A DNA stretch of 64,000 bases from positions 186,001 through 250,000 of the forward strand of contig NZ_JAHXDI010000002.1 in NCBI RefSeq assembly GCF_023091865.1, written 5' to 3'. The notes beneath the pieces were generated by a model. It ran no database searches. It was not told the DNA's origin and saw nothing but the letters and a program-made list of their open reading frames with translations. The position numbers and the translations under genes are program-made. This DNA comes from Chromohalobacter moromii (GTDB taxonomy: Bacteria; Pseudomonadota; Gammaproteobacteria; Pseudomonadales; Halomonadaceae). How positions within the stretch are numbered: position 1 is the first letter of the stretch; each line of letters opens with the position of its first letter. Positions 39,726-46,658 of the stretch are shown in pieces.

Positions 39726-40943
39726 TTATGGGGTGGTGATCACCCGCCGGCGGCCTTGGTTGTCCATCGGCGTAACGATGCCGGCCGCCTCCATCGCCTC
39801 GACCAGGTGGCAGGCGCGGTTGTAGCCGATCTTGAAGTGGCGCTGTATGCCTGACACCGAGGTTTTGCTCAACTCTCCGGCATGGCGCACCGCTTCGGGG
39901 TAGAGCGGGTCGTTCTGATAGCCAAACGGTTGTGGCTCTGCGCTAATGCCGCTGCCGCCGATGCCTTCCACTCGTCCATCGTGATTGATACGCACCGTCC
40001 ACTGATCGCTCAACCCTTCGGTAGCCGGATCGGCCTCGCCGCCAAGCCCGTCGATGAGTTGCTCGATGCACTCGCGCAACGCCCCGGTCATCAGGGCGAA
40101 GTCGGTCTCGAGACGCATGATCGGGTCGTCGTCGTCCTCGACCTGTGAGGCCTCGTCGAGCAGGGCGTCGGCGAAGCGGATCGACTTGAGCGTCAGGTCG
40201 TCGTGCAGCATCGCCGTTACCCGCTCGTCGATCTCGATCTGCAGGCGCGTGACCTGGCGGCCTGGCGCGAGGACGCTTTGCGTGTCGTCGGCGTCGATAT
40301 CGATGCCCGATGCGGACCACTTCCCATCGTCACCATGGCTATCTTCGAGTACGGCTTTTTCACCGATGCGCAGCCAGGCCGGGCGGATTTTGGGTTGATG
40401 CACCCAGTTAGTCATGGTGCGCGATGGCAGCTGGCGGACAGCCAGAGGCGTCACCTGCAGCGAGCCGAGGGACTGCCGCAGCAGGTCGAGCACTTCCTCG
40501 GCGCGCGTGCGGCTGGCGGCGTTGATGGCGATGAGGGCGCGATCGGTGTCCCACCACATATCGATGCGCTGCGTGCGCGTGAAGGCCCGGGGCAGCAGTT
40601 CCTCGATGACCTGTTCTTTGATTGCCTGCCGGTCGCGGCGCGGCACGGGCCGGCCCTCGGTGGCCTCGCGTTCGGCGACGCGTTCCTCGACCTCCTCGCG
40701 GATCACCGAGGCGGGCAGGATGCGCTCCTGGCGCAGCACAGTGAGCAGGCGGTGGCCCTGGATCTCATGAACAAGCTGCGTGCCCTGGCGACCCGCTGGC
40801 GGATACCACCCCAGGCGGCGGGCCTCGGCGGATGACACGGGCCGGTGGGTGTGCTCTGCGAGGGCGCTGGTCAGAGTGTCGAGGGCTATGCCGGCGGCGG
40901 CCGCGCCGTGTAGGCGGTAGGCGTGTACGGTCTTGAACCACAT
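39726..40943 (-). CDS. rdgC: RdgC recombination-associated protein fused to an FtsK-gamma DNA-binding domain
   Basis: 405 residues. Residues 1-300 are RdgC: MWFKTVHAYRL, GWYPPAGRQ, ERILPASVI, ELLPRAFTRTQ, LLRQSLGSL and the closing LIDGLGGEAD are in order. After a ~43-residue linker, residues 344-405 (DPLYPEAVRH ... QRHFKIGYNRACHLVEAMEAAGIV) match the FtsK gamma winged helix that binds KOPS. RdgC is a ring-forming dsDNA protein that limits RecA access. The start at 40943 has AAGGAG 8 nt upstream. No ATPase motor domain is present. Confidence 0.93.
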   Translation of the reverse strand: MWFKTVHAYRLHGAAAAGIALDTLTSALAEHTHRPVSSAEARRLGWYPPAGRQGTQLVHEIQGHRLLTVLRQERILPASVIREEVEERVAEREATEGRPVPRRDRQAIKEQVIEELLPRAFTRTQRIDMWWDTDRALIAINAASRTRAEEVLDLLRQSLGSLQVTPLAVRQLPSRTMTNWVHQPKIRPAWLRIGEKAVLEDSHGDDGKWSASGIDIDADDTQSVLAPGRQVTRLQIEIDERVTAMLHDDLTLKSIRFADALLDEASQVEDDDDPIMRLETDFALMTGALRECIEQLIDGLGGEADPATEGLSDQWTVRINHDGRVEGIGGSGISAEPQPFGYQNDPLYPEAVRHAGELSKTSVSGIQRHFKIGYNRACHLVEAMEAAGIVTPMDNQGRRRVITTP

Positions 40944-40945
40944 GG

Positions 40946-41275
40946 TTATTGCTCCTTTCTCCTGATCCACTCGCCGTCGACGAGCATGTCGCTGATGCCG
41001 ATGGCGTTGAGCTCATCGTGTGTAAGGCTCTCGCCGCTGTATCCGCCTTCGGGCTCGATGACCATGCGCACCGTCAGGTGTTTGATCCGTCCGATAACGA
41101 CTTCGCCTGCGACAGGGTGGTCCTCGCCGTTGATAGTTCTTGTTGGGTCATGACCGCCCGCCTCCGCCTTGGCGGTTGCCTGGAGGATTGGGGCGGCCAG
41201 TGACGTGAATGCTTGCTGTACGGCCGGCTTATCGAGCCAAACCGATAGTGATTGGATATCTGGTGAGGTGCTCAC
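40946..41275 (-). CDS. Unknown phage protein
   Basis: About 109 residues from a GTG at 41275 that overlaps the upstream stop (GTGA) and has AGGAG at good spacing; an ATG at 41302 is less likely. Small acidic protein (SLSVWLDKPAVQQAFTSL ... LNAIGISDMLVDGEWIRRKEQ). Ends 2 bp before the rdgC fusion gene. No family recognised. Confidence 0.65.
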   Translation of the reverse strand: MSTSPDIQSLSVWLDKPAVQQAFTSLAAPILQATAKAEAGGHDPTRTINGEDHPVAGEVVIGRIKHLTVRMVIEPEGGYSGESLTHDELNAIGISDMLVDGEWIRRKEQ

Positions 41276-41598
41276 GCGGCGTTCTCCTGTCGTTTCTCGC
41301 ATGCGATCAAGCCCTGCCGTTCCAGTTGGTGCAGGGCGCCCATGTCATTCGGTGTCGCTCGCTCGATTAGCTGGCCGTCGCGGCACCACCAGGTGTTGAT
41401 GCCGACAGCCACGTATTCACCGCTTTCGTAGCGCTGGATGACGTACTGCAGATGCTGGCGGTGGCGTTCATCGGCGGAGAGCATTGCGCGCGTTTCGGCG
41501 AGCTCGTCGTGTAGCCGGTCCAGGTTGCGCGCGCCCTGGGCAAGAAGCTTTTCCAGTTCGTCGATGTCGGCCTGGATGGTTTCGGGATCTCGGTGCAT
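41272..41598 (-). CDS. Small phage protein with N-terminal coiled coil
   Basis: 108 residues. The first 50 residues form a heptad-like helix (IQADIDELEKLLAQGARNLDRLHDELAETRAML); the C-terminal part (INTWWCRDGQLIERATPNDMGALHQLERQGLI) looks like a winged-helix-type ending. The ribosome site AGGAGG overlaps the stop of the frameshifted gene upstream. Confidence 0.7.
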   Translation of the reverse strand: MHRDPETIQADIDELEKLLAQGARNLDRLHDELAETRAMLSADERHRQHLQYVIQRYESGEYVAVGINTWWCRDGQLIERATPNDMGALHQLERQGLIACEKRQENAA

Positions 41599-41606
41599 GC
41601 GGCCTC

Positions 41607-41815
41607 CTAGTCAGGCAGGCGATAGCTAGTCACTCGGCTTTCGAGCAGATCCATGCCGGCGGGCTCTATCTCGCCACGAGTCGCCAGAGACTGGATGGTT
41701 CGTGGATGAACGGGGGTGCCGTCTAGTAACCGCCACCCCCCCCAATGATGTAATTGACCTTCTGGCCTCGCTGCATTGAGCGCACAAGGCGCTCTTGTGG
41801 CTTGGTTAATGACAT
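41607..41815 (-). pseudogene. Small phage gene split by a -1 frame change at a G8 run
   Basis: Start 41815 after a perfect AGGAGG. In frame 0 it gives a 30-residue peptide MSLTKPQERLVRSMQRGQKV... ending IIGGGGGY. A single -1 shift in the eight G residues (41736-41743, C8 on the plus strand) continues as WRLLDGTPVHPRTIQSLATRGEIEPAGMDLLESRV... to a stop at 41607, 69 residues in all. The downstream gene's AGGAGG abuts this second stop. Either a decayed gene, a homopolymer sequencing error, or genuine slippage. Confidence 0.7.
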
Positions 41816-41898
41816 GAGGACCTCCTGGGTTTTCAGTGGGTCAGCGCACTGGTCAGGCATCAGTCGTCGAGGATTGCTTGACCACTGCACTGGTGTGG

Positions 41899-41923
41899 AA
41901 AAAGCCCCGGCGGGCGCCGGGGC
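41899..41923 (-). terminator. Intrinsic terminator in leftward operon (T2)
   Basis: Minus strand GCCCCGGCG/CGCCGGGGC stem followed by TTTTT (A5 at 41899-41903 on plus). It lies in the 284-bp gene-free gap 41816-42099, between two genes of the same operon. Confidence 0.82.
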
Positions 41924-42031
41924 AAGAGCATGGCTTTCCAAGAGACGCCGAGACGGGACCCCTCCACGCCTCGGCAACGATGCCAACAGGCATCGGGAAA
42001 CACGCCTGGGGCGCGCTTGCCGATGGCTGCT

Positions 42032-42058
42032 GAAAAAGCCCCGCCCAGGCGGGCGGGG
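42032..42058 (-). terminator. Intrinsic terminator in leftward operon (T1)
   Basis: Minus strand CCCCGCCC/GGGCGGGG with a 4-nt loop followed by TTTTTC (A5 at 42033-42037). About 40 bp after the stop of the 42100-42345 gene. Confidence 0.85.
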
Positions 42059-42099
42059 AAGCAGGGGACTATCGTGATACGCCCGGGGCGCGGTGTGGG

Positions 42100-42345
42100 T
42101 TACATCGGCCCCATGACGGTTACCGGAAAAGCACCGCGACCGGGCTGACACTCGGTCATCCACGACAGCCAGCCATCGGGTGGCGGAGTTTTGCGCATGT
42201 AGGTGTGTCGTGGCTGGTCCATGTCGTCCGGGTCATCGCCGGTCATAGCGGCGTAGTCGCGGCGGAATTCGTCAAGGTCGTGATGACCCTTGGCCACCGC
42301 CATCGGGCTGCCGTTGCAGTCGATTTCCTCAATCTCGATAGCCAT
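42100..42345 (-). CDS. Unknown acidic phage protein
   Basis: 81 residues, start 42345 after AAGGAG. Sequence is acidic and Met/Pro-rich (IEEIDCNGSPMAVAKGHHDLDEFRRDYAAMTGDDPDDMDQPRHTYMRKTPP). Followed by two tandem terminators. No family recognised. Confidence 0.7.
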   Translation of the reverse strand: MAIEIEEIDCNGSPMAVAKGHHDLDEFRRDYAAMTGDDPDDMDQPRHTYMRKTPPPDGWLSWMTECQPGRGAFPVTVMGPM

Positions 42346-42359
42346 CGTGCTCTCCTTCT

Positions 42360-42575
42360 CTACGCCCGGGGCGCGGCGTGGACTTGAGCGGCGTACTCGG
42401 CAGGCGTAGCGCCTGCACGCCAAGCGTCTCGCGCTCCATCAATCGAATAGCCGTCGATCCATTCAGTGCCATCAAGGTCGTGACCCAGAATGCGCTCGGC
42501 ATTGGCTGCCCAGCCCTCGAAGTGACTGGGCGCTGCCTGAGCGCTCTCCATTACTCCCATCTCGATATGATTCAT
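42360..42575 (-). CDS. Unknown small phage protein
   Basis: 71 residues, start 42575 after AGGAG. FEGWAANAERILGHDLDGTEWIDGYSIDGARDAWRAGATPAEYAAQ is a compact helical protein pattern seen in phage early regions. First gene after the structured 42576-42799 leader. Confidence 0.65.
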   Translation of the reverse strand: MNHIEMGVMESAQAAPSHFEGWAANAERILGHDLDGTEWIDGYSIDGARDAWRAGATPAEYAAQVHAAPRA

Positions 42576-42670
42576 GTCGTGCTCTCCTGTCTGTCGTGCA
42601 TCGGAAAGCGCCCGATCCGCTTGGCGAGAGGGACTAACCCTTGTCTCCAAGGCGTGGACGCTTTCTGATG

Positions 42671-42700
42671 CCCAGCAGTGTTGCCGTGACCGCTGCTGGG
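42671..42700 (-). promoter_or_regulatory. Leader hairpin downstream of boxA-like site
   Basis: CCCAGCAG pairs with CTGCTGGG across a 14-nt loop, 18 nt downstream (leftward) of the boxA-like element. A second potential pairing, GAAAGCG with CGCTTTC, lies further downstream (42599-42667). The 224-bp leader contains no gene. Confidence 0.5.
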
Positions 42701-42717
42701 ACCGGTCGGGGTCCGCA

Positions 42718-42730
42718 TTGTTAAAGAGCG
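42718..42730 (-). promoter_or_regulatory. boxA-like antitermination element
   Basis: Minus strand reads CGCTCTTTAACAA, essentially the rRNA boxA (TGCTCTTTAACA) and close to lambda boxA (CGCTCTTA). It lies in a gene-free leader within the leftward early operon and precedes three intrinsic terminators (42058-42032, 41923-41899, 38735-38710). Confidence 0.6.
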
Positions 42731-42799
42731 ACTGCATCCGGTAGCGCCACACGTGACGCTGGCGGTTACAGGCCGGCGTGCGCCGCCGGCGGCGTGGTG

Positions 42800-43054
42800 T
42801 TACTGGCTGGCGAGCTGGGCGCCGTTGTAGTCGGGCACGCAGACCTCGCTCGCAATGCCGTCGTAGTCCGGGTGCCCGTACCGGCGGTCGGGAGCGATGC
42901 CGCGGGCCGCTTCGGCGCGCCATTGCGCGACGTTGTCGCAGTACTGGGCCTCTTGCCGCTGCTGCACCTCGTATTCGCTGGGCCCCACGCCCGCCAGCAG
43001 CGTTAGCCCGCCGGCGGCGACCAGGGCCAGGGCGATGATGGGTGTGCGTTTCAT
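42800..43054 (-). CDS. Small membrane-anchored or secreted phage protein
   Basis: 84 residues, start 43054 overlapping the upstream stop (ATGA). An N-terminal hydrophobic helix (RTPIIALALVAAGGLTLLAGV) acts as signal or anchor; the rest has two cysteines and YGHPDYDGIASEVC, a pattern I recognise from phage early operons. Function unknown. Confidence 0.72.
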   Translation of the reverse strand: MKRTPIIALALVAAGGLTLLAGVGPSEYEVQQRQEAQYCDNVAQWRAEAARGIAPDRRYGHPDYDGIASEVCVPDYNGAQLASQ

Positions 43055-43362
43055 GCCGAGGCCTCCCGATATTTGGAATAGAGCGTCACGCTGCCGTTGT
43101 TGTGGAGCTGCTCGAGCATCCAGCTCAGCCAGGCGCACGCCTCGATCTCAGTGCGGTGCGGCTCGCAGGCAACGATCACGACCAGCTCGCCGGTGCTCGG
43201 TACGTAAAACGCGGGGCGGTAACCGGCGCGCGGCGATCCCTCGACGGCCTGGCGGGCGAGCAGCTCGGTCTCCGGGTCGGTGATGCCTGAGCGCTGAGCG
43301 TGTTCGCGCCAGGCGCCCGCCAGTTCGCGTACCTGGTAGGTGAATACGGTCGCGTCGTTCAT
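43051..43362 (-). CDS. Unknown phage protein
   Basis: 103 residues. AWREHAQRSGITDPETELLARQAVEG and VIVACEPHRTEIEACAWLSWMLEQLHNNGS suggest a small alpha/beta protein. Overlaps by 4 bp both the preceding and following genes, forming a tightly coupled block with 42800-44062. Confidence 0.68.
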   Translation of the reverse strand: MNDATVFTYQVRELAGAWREHAQRSGITDPETELLARQAVEGSPRAGYRPAFYVPSTGELVVIVACEPHRTEIEACAWLSWMLEQLHNNGSVTLYSKYREASA

Positions 43363-43661
43363 GACTGACTCTCCGGCAGCAGAGATTTCAGGTGGTCGTA
43401 CAGCGCCGCCAGCTCGTTATTGACGCGCTCGCGATGCGCGACCTCGTCTTCGTCGGCGTAGCGCGCCAGGAATGCGACCAAGGATTGGGATTCGTTCGTG
43501 GAAAACCATTCGTCGGCGAGGCAGGTGCTGACGAACACCGTATGTACATCACCTCGGTAATCGGCGACGGCCTTGTGCGTGCCGTGCAGCGACACGTCGA
43601 TGGCGGTGTCCACGATCAGGCTGATGAGCGAGCGCTGGGCGGTGGTCAGTGGGGTCTTCAT
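43359..43661 (-). CDS. Unknown phage protein
   Basis: 100 residues, mainly helical (TTAQRSLISLIVDTAIDVSLHGTHKAVADYRG; LVAFLARYADEDEVAHRERVNNELAALYDHL). Overlaps its neighbours by 4 bp on both sides. No family recognised. Confidence 0.68.
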   Translation of the reverse strand: MKTPLTTAQRSLISLIVDTAIDVSLHGTHKAVADYRGDVHTVFVSTCLADEWFSTNESQSLVAFLARYADEDEVAHRERVNNELAALYDHLKSLLPESQS

Positions 43662-44062
43662 GCGGCGATACCTCCCCCGATAATTGCCGACTCTTCGCGG
43701 CGGGACTGCTTGGTGATCTGGACGCGAGTTCGCGGCTGGCGGACGCGCTGCATGTGCATGTCAGGTGTGAGTGCGCTGACCGCGATGGCGAGCATCAGTG
43801 GTGCGATCCAGCCGCGCTTGAGTGCTTCCGCCACCGCCGCGCTTGCCCTGGCGGCGTGCAGCCAGAAGTAGAGGGATTCAGCGGTGCTTTTGACCGTGGT
43901 GGGGGATACGCCACGTAACCGGGCGATCTCCTTTTGAGTCATTCCGGCGGCCAGGCCTGCGATGACCTGAGCCTGCTTTTCTGTGGGTAGGCCTTGGGCC
44001 TGACGCCCGATGCGGCAGCGATAGCCTGCGAACTCGATGGTTTCCTGCGCTTGTATATCCAT
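43658..44062 (-). CDS. LuxR-type HTH phage regulator
   Basis: 134 residues. LPTEKQAQVIAGLAAGMTQKEIARLRGVSPTTVKSTAESLYFWL is a LuxR/GerE HTH, followed by a moderately hydrophobic helix (GWIAPLMLAIAVSALTP). First gene after pL with its two operators, so it is the earliest leftward product, the place of lambda N. Confidence 0.8.
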   Translation of the reverse strand: MDIQAQETIEFAGYRCRIGRQAQGLPTEKQAQVIAGLAAGMTQKEIARLRGVSPTTVKSTAESLYFWLHAARASAAVAEALKRGWIAPLMLAIAVSALTPDMHMQRVRQPRTRVQITKQSRREESAIIGGGIAA

Positions 44063-44096
44063 GGGTTCATCCCATCTGTCGTTGTGCGATGGGGTA

Positions 44097-44140
44097 ACTA
44101 TGAACCGATAGTGCCTAATCGGTCAAGAACCGATAGTGCG
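44097..44140 (-). promoter_or_regulatory. Leftward promoter pL with two operator sites
   Basis: Minus-strand TTGACC (44121-44126) and CATAGT (44097-44102) are 18 bp apart. Two copies of GAACCGATAGTGC (plus strand, 44102-44115 and 44127-44140, period 25 bp) cover the spacer and the zone just upstream of the -35. The same motif, reversed, occurs twice in the cI-cro gap. Confidence 0.75.
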
Positions 44141-44158
44141 TAATTTTTAAATGGGCAC

Positions 44159-44184
44159 AAAAAACCCGCCACGGTGGGCGGGTT
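44159..44184 (-). terminator. Terminator of the cI operon
   Basis: Minus strand AACCCGCC/GGCGGGTT stem with 6-nt loop followed by TTTT, downstream of the DUF1828-like gene. Prevents cI-operon transcripts from entering the leftward operon, as in lambda immunity regions. Confidence 0.85.
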
Positions 44185-44207
44185 GGGGTTTTGTTGAGGC
44201 AGCCATA

Positions 44208-44960
44208 TCAGTGTATGGGTAGGGTGCTGGCGGCTCGGTGCTGAAGATCGGACAGCAAAGTGGCCTGGGTCAATCGACCCAATACGTCGCGCTCAGCCTC
44301 GGCCTTGAGCCGCGATGGGCGATCATCAATCACGAACAGCATTTTCGGAGTGTCCTCGTCGCTTTGCAGCATCAGAACTTTGCGGAGCCGGCTATTAATG
44401 CTTTGAGCATTGGGTCGCAGCGCATCCACGTAAGTACTTCCCCAGCGTAGGTCGAAACTGACTTCACCTGTTGGGGTGCTGATTTTCGGCGACCGGACAA
44501 CCTCTAGGCCCGGCTCAAGGAAGTGGAGGAGCCGCTCCACTTCCTCGGTCAGACTGAAGTCTTGGTCCCCTTCAGCATAATGCTCACGCTCCCAGGCAAT
44601 CAGTGCCGAGTATAGCTGCAAAAGGCTGTCGATGTGGCTGCCTAAACGTTCACGAGGAAACTCTGTCGTCAGTTCACCGGACTCGGTGAGTTCGAAGCCG
44701 TATTCGCTGGCCATGCTGATTAGCCCCTTCCATCGGCGCTTGTCTTCCAGGGCATAGCCGATGCGATGAAAGTGGCTCAGGGTGTCTCCATCATCCGATA
44801 GGCGCAACCGATCACCGGGCTCTTCGAAGACGTATATGTCACAGGGATGCCCCGTCGCGAATGTCACCGGGAGGGAAACGTATAGGCACGAAACACCTTT
44901 GCTCGCCTCGATGGGCGTGCAGCGCCAGCCAGATGCCTTGAAGAATTCGGTGCATTCCAT
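44208..44960 (-). CDS. DUF1828-like protein in rexAB position
   Basis: 250 residues. The N-terminal half (PCDIYVFEEPGDRLRLSDDGDTLSHF ... SMASEYGFELTESGELTTEF) resembles the DUF1828 fold; the C-terminal half (FDLRWGSTYVDALRPNAQSINSRLRKVLMLQSDED) resembles the DUF1829 type. Starts 3 bp after the partner gene and is last in the cI operon. Function unknown; expression in the lysogen is expected from position, so an exclusion or defence role is a hypothesis. Confidence 0.7.
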   Translation of the reverse strand: MECTEFFKASGWRCTPIEASKGVSCLYVSLPVTFATGHPCDIYVFEEPGDRLRLSDDGDTLSHFHRIGYALEDKRRWKGLISMASEYGFELTESGELTTEFPRERLGSHIDSLLQLYSALIAWEREHYAEGDQDFSLTEEVERLLHFLEPGLEVVRSPKISTPTGEVSFDLRWGSTYVDALRPNAQSINSRLRKVLMLQSDEDTPKMLFVIDDRPSRLKAEAERDVLGRLTQATLLSDLQHRAASTLPIH

Positions 44961-44963
44961 GAC

Positions 44964-45476
44964 TCAGCCGAACAGGTCGTCTCCGAATGGTGGAAAGAGA
45001 ATAGTAGAAGTATGGCTTACCCAGGCCAGCTTGCCAAAACGGCGAGCCCATTCGCGCCAGTGGTCACGCTCCGGTGGGACTCGCCATTCTCGCACACAAT
45101 AGCTGCCAGCACGCTTGTCGCCGAGCTGAACATGAGTGCCGTAGATGTCCGTTCCGTCCGGCTCAGCGTGCGTACGCTTCCAGTCCTCGTCTATTTCGAT
45201 ACACAACACTCGCCGATGTTGCCCCTTTGGCATCGGGTCACGCCACATCAACTGGAAGTCGTAGGTCTCGCGGCCTGTGCGAAGGCCCAAGCGATACTCG
45301 GCTTTGAAATAGAGATGCGGCATTGTCTCGCGCCTGTCATTCAGCACCTGGGCGCGGAGCCATAGAGTGTTAGGCTGCTTCTCGCGCCACTCACGATGCT
45401 CCGACTGGATCGCTATATACTTGACCTGTCGGCACCAGTTACGACAGTCATCGATCCACGTTGGGGCGTTCGCCAT
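44964..45476 (-). CDS. Unknown protein in rexAB position, partner of the DUF1828-like gene
   Basis: 170 residues, start 45476 after GGGAG, 38 bp behind cI. Aromatic- and Arg-rich with a repeated beta pattern (FKAEYRLGLRTGRETYDFQLMWRDPMP; RVLCIEIDEDWKRTHAEPDGTDIYGTHVQLGD) and C-terminal SHTSTILFPPFGDDLF. I recall similar DUF6978-type proteins next to DUF1828 proteins but cannot confirm. Co-directional with cI, so probably expressed during lysogeny. Confidence 0.65.
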   Translation of the reverse strand: MANAPTWIDDCRNWCRQVKYIAIQSEHREWREKQPNTLWLRAQVLNDRRETMPHLYFKAEYRLGLRTGRETYDFQLMWRDPMPKGQHRRVLCIEIDEDWKRTHAEPDGTDIYGTHVQLGDKRAGSYCVREWRVPPERDHWREWARRFGKLAWVSHTSTILFPPFGDDLFG

Positions 45477-45514
45477 GCTTTACTCCCATGCGTGCTGCTT
45501 CCTCTTGGCGTTCT

Positions 45515-46264
45515 TTACAGCCGTGTCTTGGCTTCCACGGCCACACCGACGATTCGGCAATTGCCATTGATGGCAATGACGGGATAGGCCGGGTTGAGCG
45601 CTTTCAAGAACCGCTGTCCGCCATCTTCGACGAGCTTCTTGAATGTCGCCTCATTGCTGTCATCGACCTGTGCAACCACCAGCTTTCCTGGCGCTGCTTC
45701 AACACCGGGATCAATAAGCACCAAGGTGCCTTCTGGGATCGTCGGCGTGGCGCCAGGCGGCGCTGTCATCGAGTCACCCTTGATCTCAAGCCAGAACGCG
45801 TGCCCCTTGGCCTGATAATCGGTCGCCTCGAGGTGAGGCTCGACGCCTGGGGCGTACGGGATGACGCACTCAGTCCATCCGCCAGCCTGACCGTAGCCAA
45901 TCACGGGGTAGCGATAGTAACTGGCGGGCTGATCCGCTGGTCGGGTATTGGGGGCTATTTGTCCATCGCCGGCCGGTTTTGCCTCATATGCTGCCGAGGT
46001 GTCACTGACTTTCGCTAATTCCATCGGGCCACGACCGTAGGCTAGCCACTCCTCTCTAACCTGCAGGCGTTCGGACAGCGTCATGATCTTCTCATGACCA
46101 GGTATGGAGTCACCGTTCAGCCACTTGATGGCAGCTCGCGGCGAAACCTCGCACATTTTGGCGAGTTTTTGGCCGGATCCCCAGTCACGAATGCCTGCAT
46201 TCCTCAGGGCTTCACGCAGCCTCTCGGCGAAGGCCTGCTTTGCTTGCTCAGAAGTTTGAACCAT
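45515..46264 (-). CDS. cI: CI-like repressor (HTH + S24 peptidase)
   Basis: 249 residues. An N-terminal HTH (GSGQKLAKMCEVSPRAAIKWLNGDS) is joined by a linker with an Ala-Gly site (KPAGDG) to a LexA-type C-terminal domain with catalytic Ser in KGDSMTAPPG and Lys in EATFKKLVED. RecA-stimulated self-cleavage and SOS induction are expected. Divergent from cro across the two-operator gap; no strong ribosome site precedes the ATG. Confidence 0.93.
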   Translation of the reverse strand: MVQTSEQAKQAFAERLREALRNAGIRDWGSGQKLAKMCEVSPRAAIKWLNGDSIPGHEKIMTLSERLQVREEWLAYGRGPMELAKVSDTSAAYEAKPAGDGQIAPNTRPADQPASYYRYPVIGYGQAGGWTECVIPYAPGVEPHLEATDYQAKGHAFWLEIKGDSMTAPPGATPTIPEGTLVLIDPGVEAAPGKLVVAQVDDSNEATFKKLVEDGGQRFLKALNPAYPVIAINGNCRIVGVAVEAKTRL

Positions 46265-46288
46265 AAGTACATCATCCCACTACTTGAA

Positions 46289-46337
46289 GGCACTATCAGT
46301 TCCGTATACAGTTCAGCGTAATTGGCACTATTGGTTC
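46289..46337. promoter_or_regulatory. Right operator region (two repressor sites) between cI and cro
   Basis: GGCACTATCAGTTC (46289-46302) and GGCACTATTGGTTC (46324-46337) match, in opposite strand orientation, the operators at 44102-44140 with one to two changes each. They lie in the 90-bp cI-cro gap, 35 bp apart. TTGAAG (46284) and TATACA (46305) could form pR, though the 15-bp spacer is short. Confidence 0.72.
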
Positions 46338-46354
46338 TTAATTCGGAGTGAGCC

Positions 46355-46621
46355 ATGACCGTATTGCGCAAAGCTATCGACCAGGTGGGCGGTGTATCCG
46401 CCTGCGCTGACATCTGCGGGATCTCCCCTCGAGGGGTCTACAAGTGGCTGCATCGTGGCTCTCTTCCGCGTACCGAATACACCGGAGAAACCCGGCATGC
46501 CCAGCGCTTGGCCAAAGCCAGCGACGGGGCGTTCAGCGCCGAGTGGTTGCTGGCGAATGCCAAGCCCTCCGTATCTGGTTCACAGCTTATGCCAGTCGAG
46601 GACCACGCCGCGTCCTCTTGA
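46355..46621 (+). CDS. cro: Cro-like repressor
   Basis: 88 residues: LRKAIDQVGGVSACADICGISPRGVYKWLHRGSLPRTEYTGETRHAQRLAKAS is a YdaS/Cro-type HTH. First rightward gene, divergent from cI and preceded by the two right operators. Confidence 0.9.
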   Translation: MTVLRKAIDQVGGVSACADICGISPRGVYKWLHRGSLPRTEYTGETRHAQRLAKASDGAFSAEWLLANAKPSVSGSQLMPVEDHAASS

Positions 46622-46658
46622 CGGGGGTGGTTGTACATACAGGGGAATGGGGGAAGTC

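Noticed and set aside
41816-42163. N-terminal extension of the frame ending at 41723
   Set aside because: The internal ATG at 41815 has a perfect AGGAGG; upstream part crosses two terminators and has nonsense-like composition.
42361-42385. Short repeat TACGCCCGGGGCGCGG at the ends of two adjacent phage genes (also near 42078-42094)
   Set aside because: Two imperfect copies only; GC-rich local similarity without further structure.
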